A DNA stretch of 64,000 nucleotides from assembly GCF_025854335.1 (NCBI RefSeq), contig NZ_CP107716.1:2535001-2599000 (forward strand), given 5' to 3'. Shown one piece after another: positions 61,961-64,000 of the stretch (positions are counted from its first letter, which is position 1; each line of letters opens with the position of its first letter). The DNA comes from Pelagibacterium flavum (GTDB lineage Bacteria > Pseudomonadota > Alphaproteobacteria > Rhizobiales > Devosiaceae). Made by a program: the position numbers and the translations under genes. Below the pieces are notes generated by a model. It made no database searches, was not told the origin of the DNA, and saw nothing but the letters and a program-made list of their open reading frames with translations.

Positions 61961-62178
61961 AGTGGGCCGTACCCCGCACGAATTTGGGCCGCGATGAAAA
62001 TGCACGGCGCAGCGTCCATTCCATCCTGGTCGCGCATATCGTCGGCAATGACGGCGCATCGTTCGCGCTCATCTGCCAACGCTTTTGCAATGGCGAGAAT
62101 GTCGTCGTTGGAGCCGCGCCCAAGCTTGTTGTAAACGCGCTCAGCGGCTTCGGTTATGTCCTTCGGGGGCCTATTCAT
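61957..62178 (-). CDS. small helical phage protein
   Basis: 73 residues from the ATG at 62178: PPKDITEAAERVYNKLGRGS, ILAIAKALADERERCAVIAD, common in phages. The gene overlaps the small membrane gene upstream by 8 bp. Start is uncertain because GGAG lies directly next to the ATG. Confidence 0.5.
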   Translation of the reverse strand: MNRPPKDITEAAERVYNKLGRGSNDDILAIAKALADERERCAVIADDMRDQDGMDAAPCIFIAAQIRAGYGPL

Positions 62179-62287
62179 CTCCACCCCCATCAGCACGAGC
62201 GCCAACGATGAGGCAGGCGAAGCAGATGATCGAAGCCGGGATCGCCAGACAAATCCAGATCAGACCTATGGTGTGGAGAAGGGGCAT
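62171..62287 (-). CDS. tiny membrane peptide
   Basis: 38 residues, hydrophobic: MPLLHTIGLIWICLAIPASI then ICFACLIVGARADGGG. Its start overlaps the previous stop (TAATG). Function unknown. Confidence 0.4.
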   Translation of the reverse strand: MPLLHTIGLIWICLAIPASIICFACLIVGARADGGGDE

Positions 62288-62460
62288 TATGCTTCTCCTG
62301 CGGCAAAGGCGATCAGGCCAAGCAGAACCATGCCGACAACAAAGACAATCGCTGCCGTGAGCCAGTGGCCGTTCGATAGAGAATTGCCAGCCAGAACAGC
62401 GACAACCATGGTGCCGGGAGAAATGGAGGGCTTAACAATGAAACTGGATAGGGCTTTCAT
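62287..62460 (-). CDS. small two-helix membrane protein
   Basis: 57 residues from the ATG at 62460: SISPGTMVVAVLAGNSLSN and WLTAAIVFVVGMVLLGLIAF. Translationally coupled to both neighbours. Unknown function, possibly an exclusion protein. Confidence 0.45.
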   Translation of the reverse strand: MKALSSFIVKPSISPGTMVVAVLAGNSLSNGHWLTAAIVFVVGMVLLGLIAFAAGEA

Positions 62461-63107
62461 GCGGACTCCCCGGTCATGCTTGTGACAGCCTTGCGGCAAC
62501 CAAAACAATGGTTCTTACCGACACCGGCACAGGCACTTGGATTGAGGCAATGAGGCCGAAGGCGCAGGCAGCGTTCTTCGGTTGTTTCGTCGCGGTTGAA
62601 TTGAACGACTGTGGAAGGTGTTATTTCCGACTGATCCTGAAGGGGGTGCACAGTGTGCACCCCCCTGCCCTCAACGCGTGTGTCCGTCGAGGGAGTCTCG
62701 TTCGCCGTTTCCGGCGAATTGTTGACGGGGCTTTCGTCGCCACCCTGCCCCGTCGAGGGTGTAACAACCGGATCATCTTGAACCGGGAGCGACTGCGCAG
62801 GCTGGGGGGCAACCTGCGGTTCGGAAGAAAAATTTTGTTCGTTCATATTCGACCAGCCGAGCATGTCGGCGTATCCAGACGAAAATTCTGCCTTGTCCAA
62901 AATCTTCTGGACGTGACTGCCTTTGCCGGTCTCGTCGCGCTCATCTTTGATTTGAGCTTTGATGAGAGCCTTGAGCGCGGACCAGTCCCCACCCTCGGCG
63001 GCGACAACATCGCGGAAGCCGGAAATCATATCGGCATCGTCCATCTGCCGCTCAATATACGGGCGAGCTTCGGAAACGATTTCTTTGAGGCGTGCGGACG
63101 AAAACAA
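62457..63107 (-). CDS. GapR/DUF2312-like early protein with Cys-rich tail
   Basis: 216 residues. The N-terminal 75 residues (EIVSEARPYIERQMDDADMI, GFRDVVAAEGGDWSALKALI) follow the helical pattern of GapR, a protein that binds overtwisted DNA in alphaproteobacteria. A Pro/Thr/Asn-rich linker follows and the end has a Cys/His cluster (CLRLRPHCLNPSACAG, NHCFGCRKA) suited to zinc binding. Assignment is by pattern only. Confidence 0.45.
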   Translation of the reverse strand: MFSSARLKEIVSEARPYIERQMDDADMISGFRDVVAAEGGDWSALKALIKAQIKDERDETGKGSHVQKILDKAEFSSGYADMLGWSNMNEQNFSSEPQVAPQPAQSLPVQDDPVVTPSTGQGGDESPVNNSPETANETPSTDTRVEGRGVHTVHPLQDQSEITPSTVVQFNRDETTEERCLRLRPHCLNPSACAGVGKNHCFGCRKAVTSMTGESA

Positions 63108-63413
63108 TTAAACGCCCCCTCTTGGCTTGCCTGTCACCACGTCGAGATACTGTTTGACGGTATCGGACAGGTCGGACATTCCATCCGCTTTGCTCTGCGG
63201 CAGATAACGACAAATGCGGACGACCGATTTCAGAGCCCCGATATCGACACCGGCAATACGAGCCTCGGCGAAGACCAAAGCCTTCATCTTGTTCTCGGCA
63301 TCGATCCGGTCCTCGACGGCGATGAGACGGCGAACGAGGCTGGCAACATCACCGTCCGCGTTCGGCTTGTGGTTCGTCTCGAACGGAACGACAGAAATCT
63401 TTGTTTCGCTCAT
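63108..63413 (-). CDS. second GapR/DUF2312-like early protein
   Basis: 101 residues: ASLVRRLIAVEDRIDAENKM, KALVFAEARIAGVDIGALKS and VVRICRYLPQSKADGMSDLS match the GapR helical order (coiled start, AEAR-x-G-x-D-x-x-ALK, VVRxR) better than the neighbour. It overlaps the Cro-like regulator gene by 4 bp. Confidence 0.45.
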   Translation of the reverse strand: MSETKISVVPFETNHKPNADGDVASLVRRLIAVEDRIDAENKMKALVFAEARIAGVDIGALKSVVRICRYLPQSKADGMSDLSDTVKQYLDVVTGKPRGGV

Positions 63414-63646
63414 GCTGCCGATTCCTCTTTGGGAGCGGGCAGGAAGTCGTCGGCAGAAAGGGGGATGCCCCGTTCACGGGCCGCGTCGAGCAGCTTTGGC
63501 ACGTGGTTGAAGGGAATTGTACCTCCCGTCCCACCCACGGCCTTCGACCGTTTCCAGTTGGACACACGAGTGCGATGAACGCCGGTAATTTCAGCTACCG
63601 CGTTCGGCCCACCCAGTTTTGTGATGATCGTGCTTGCAGGTTCCAT
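63410..63646 (-). CDS. Cro/YdaS-like phage regulator
   Basis: 78 residues: STIITKLGGPNAVAEITGVH, RTRVSNWKRSKAVGGTGGTI and PFNHVPKLLDAARERGI. It is the phage helix-turn-helix type with an NWKR recognition helix. Its gene is the first of the early leftward operon and diverges from the plus-strand regulator. The operators lie between them. Confidence 0.8.
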   Translation of the reverse strand: MEPASTIITKLGGPNAVAEITGVHRTRVSNWKRSKAVGGTGGTIPFNHVPKLLDAARERGIPLSADDFLPAPKEESAA

Positions 63647-63655
63647 AGGTCGATT

Positions 63656-63722
63656 GTTGTAGCGGTTATCGCTTCATCAATCAAGCCTGTTGTAGCGACT
63701 TTCTGCACAGACGTTGTAGCGA
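63656..63722. promoter_or_regulatory. three GTTGTAGCG operators
   Basis: GTTGTAGCG(A/G) occurs at 63656, 63689 and 63713, the second and third copies identical over ten bases. Parts are flanked by weak dyads (TAGCG...CGCT at the first, GTAGC...GCTAC at the third). They fill the divergent gap of the two regulator genes, as OR sites do. Confidence 0.7.
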
Positions 63723-63742
63723 CATTGGGCTACTGATCCGGC

Positions 63743-64000
63743 ATGCCAAGAAAACTCACAGCGCTGCCCGGTATTCCTGCCATCAACCGATGGGTTGTCG
63801 ATGCCATGGACAACGCAGACATGTCGGGATCGGATCTTGCCCGCCGACTACACGAGCGCCGGGTAATCAGCACCCCAGACCGATCTATCCCAAGCAAGAT
63901 TGCTCGCGGTGAACGCGAAGTCAGCGCCAGTGAGGTTTTCGCAATTGCGGAGATCACGGGGTACCCGGCCCCGAATGAATCGACGGGCGGCGCGATAGAG
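63743..64000 (+). CDS. divergent HTH repressor, 3' end off window
   Basis: 86 codons visible. The start MPRKLTALPGIPAINRWVVD is followed by ADMSGSDLARRLHERRVIST then PDRSIPSKIARGEREVSASE, a helix-turn-helix pattern with a possible second DNA-binding segment. It diverges from the Cro-like gene. It is likely the prophage repressor, read into the region beyond the edge. Confidence 0.6.
   Translation, partial: MPRKLTALPGIPAINRWVVDAMDNADMSGSDLARRLHERRVISTPDRSIPSKIARGEREVSASEVFAIAEITGYPAPNESTGGAIE

Noticed and set aside
63650..63730. Repeats in the regulator gap considered as a CRISPR array
   Set aside because: Only three 9-10 bp units with unequal short spacing and no cas genes; they fit operators.

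Overview
The DNA looks alphaproteobacterial. It is GC-rich, its secreted copper proteins carry twin-arginine leaders, and its gene families (DUF2924 with a serine recombinase, DUF6511, GapR-like proteins, IS21) recur in Rhodobacterales and Hyphomicrobiales. I cannot fix the genus. There is no CRISPR array and no rRNA. Only one convincing tRNA is present, a tRNA-Ser(GCU).

Layout. (1) 1-7940 is a copper/metal-homeostasis block: a partial c-type cytochrome, a His/Met-rich secreted protein, a Tat-exported multicopper oxidase, a small membrane protein, DUF302, a TVP38/DedA-type membrane protein, an APC permease, a P1B copper ATPase with YHS and metal-binding N-terminal domains behind a CueR-like promoter, and an exported DUF411 protein. 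(2) 7965-8594 is the lysis end of a decayed prophage: an overlapping spanin pair and the tail of a muramidase. (3) About 8610-32722 is a composite genomic island. It lies between an imperfect direct repeat of about 190 bp that contains the 3' end and terminator of tRNA-Ser. It holds a defence-type WYL regulator with a helicase cut by an IS21 element, a phage-like recombination module (DUF6511, DEAD/DEAH helicase, Sak4-like ATPase, sigma-like regulator), a large unknown protein, a DUF2924/serine-recombinase cassette, and a defence cluster.

The defence cluster (25155-32294) is the most unusual part. A J-domain/winged-helix/propeller-like protein is translationally coupled to a Vsr nuclease and followed by a 5-methylcytosine methyltransferase. 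On the other strand are a PD-(D/E)XK-like protein, a Rossmann (methyltransferase-like) protein and a MORC/MutL-like GHKL ATPase. Together they resemble the MORC-linked restriction systems predicted by comparative genomics, but with a J-domain partner.

(4) From about 33056 to the end is a podovirus-like prophage, still open at the right edge, with lower GC. Read right to left it has a divergent repressor switch with three repeated operators, early genes (two GapR-like, many tiny ones), a replication and Rha-type region, a NusG-like protein in front of a strong terminator, then the late operon (terminase, portal, scaffold, capsid, head-tail adaptor, tail and ejection proteins, tail fibre, fibre chaperone, muramidase, holin, spanins). 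Two further terminators inside the late operon suggest processive antitermination. Plus-strand cargo genes interrupt the late operon, notably a Wzy-like O-antigen polymerase likely to change the host surface. No integrase for this prophage is inside the window.
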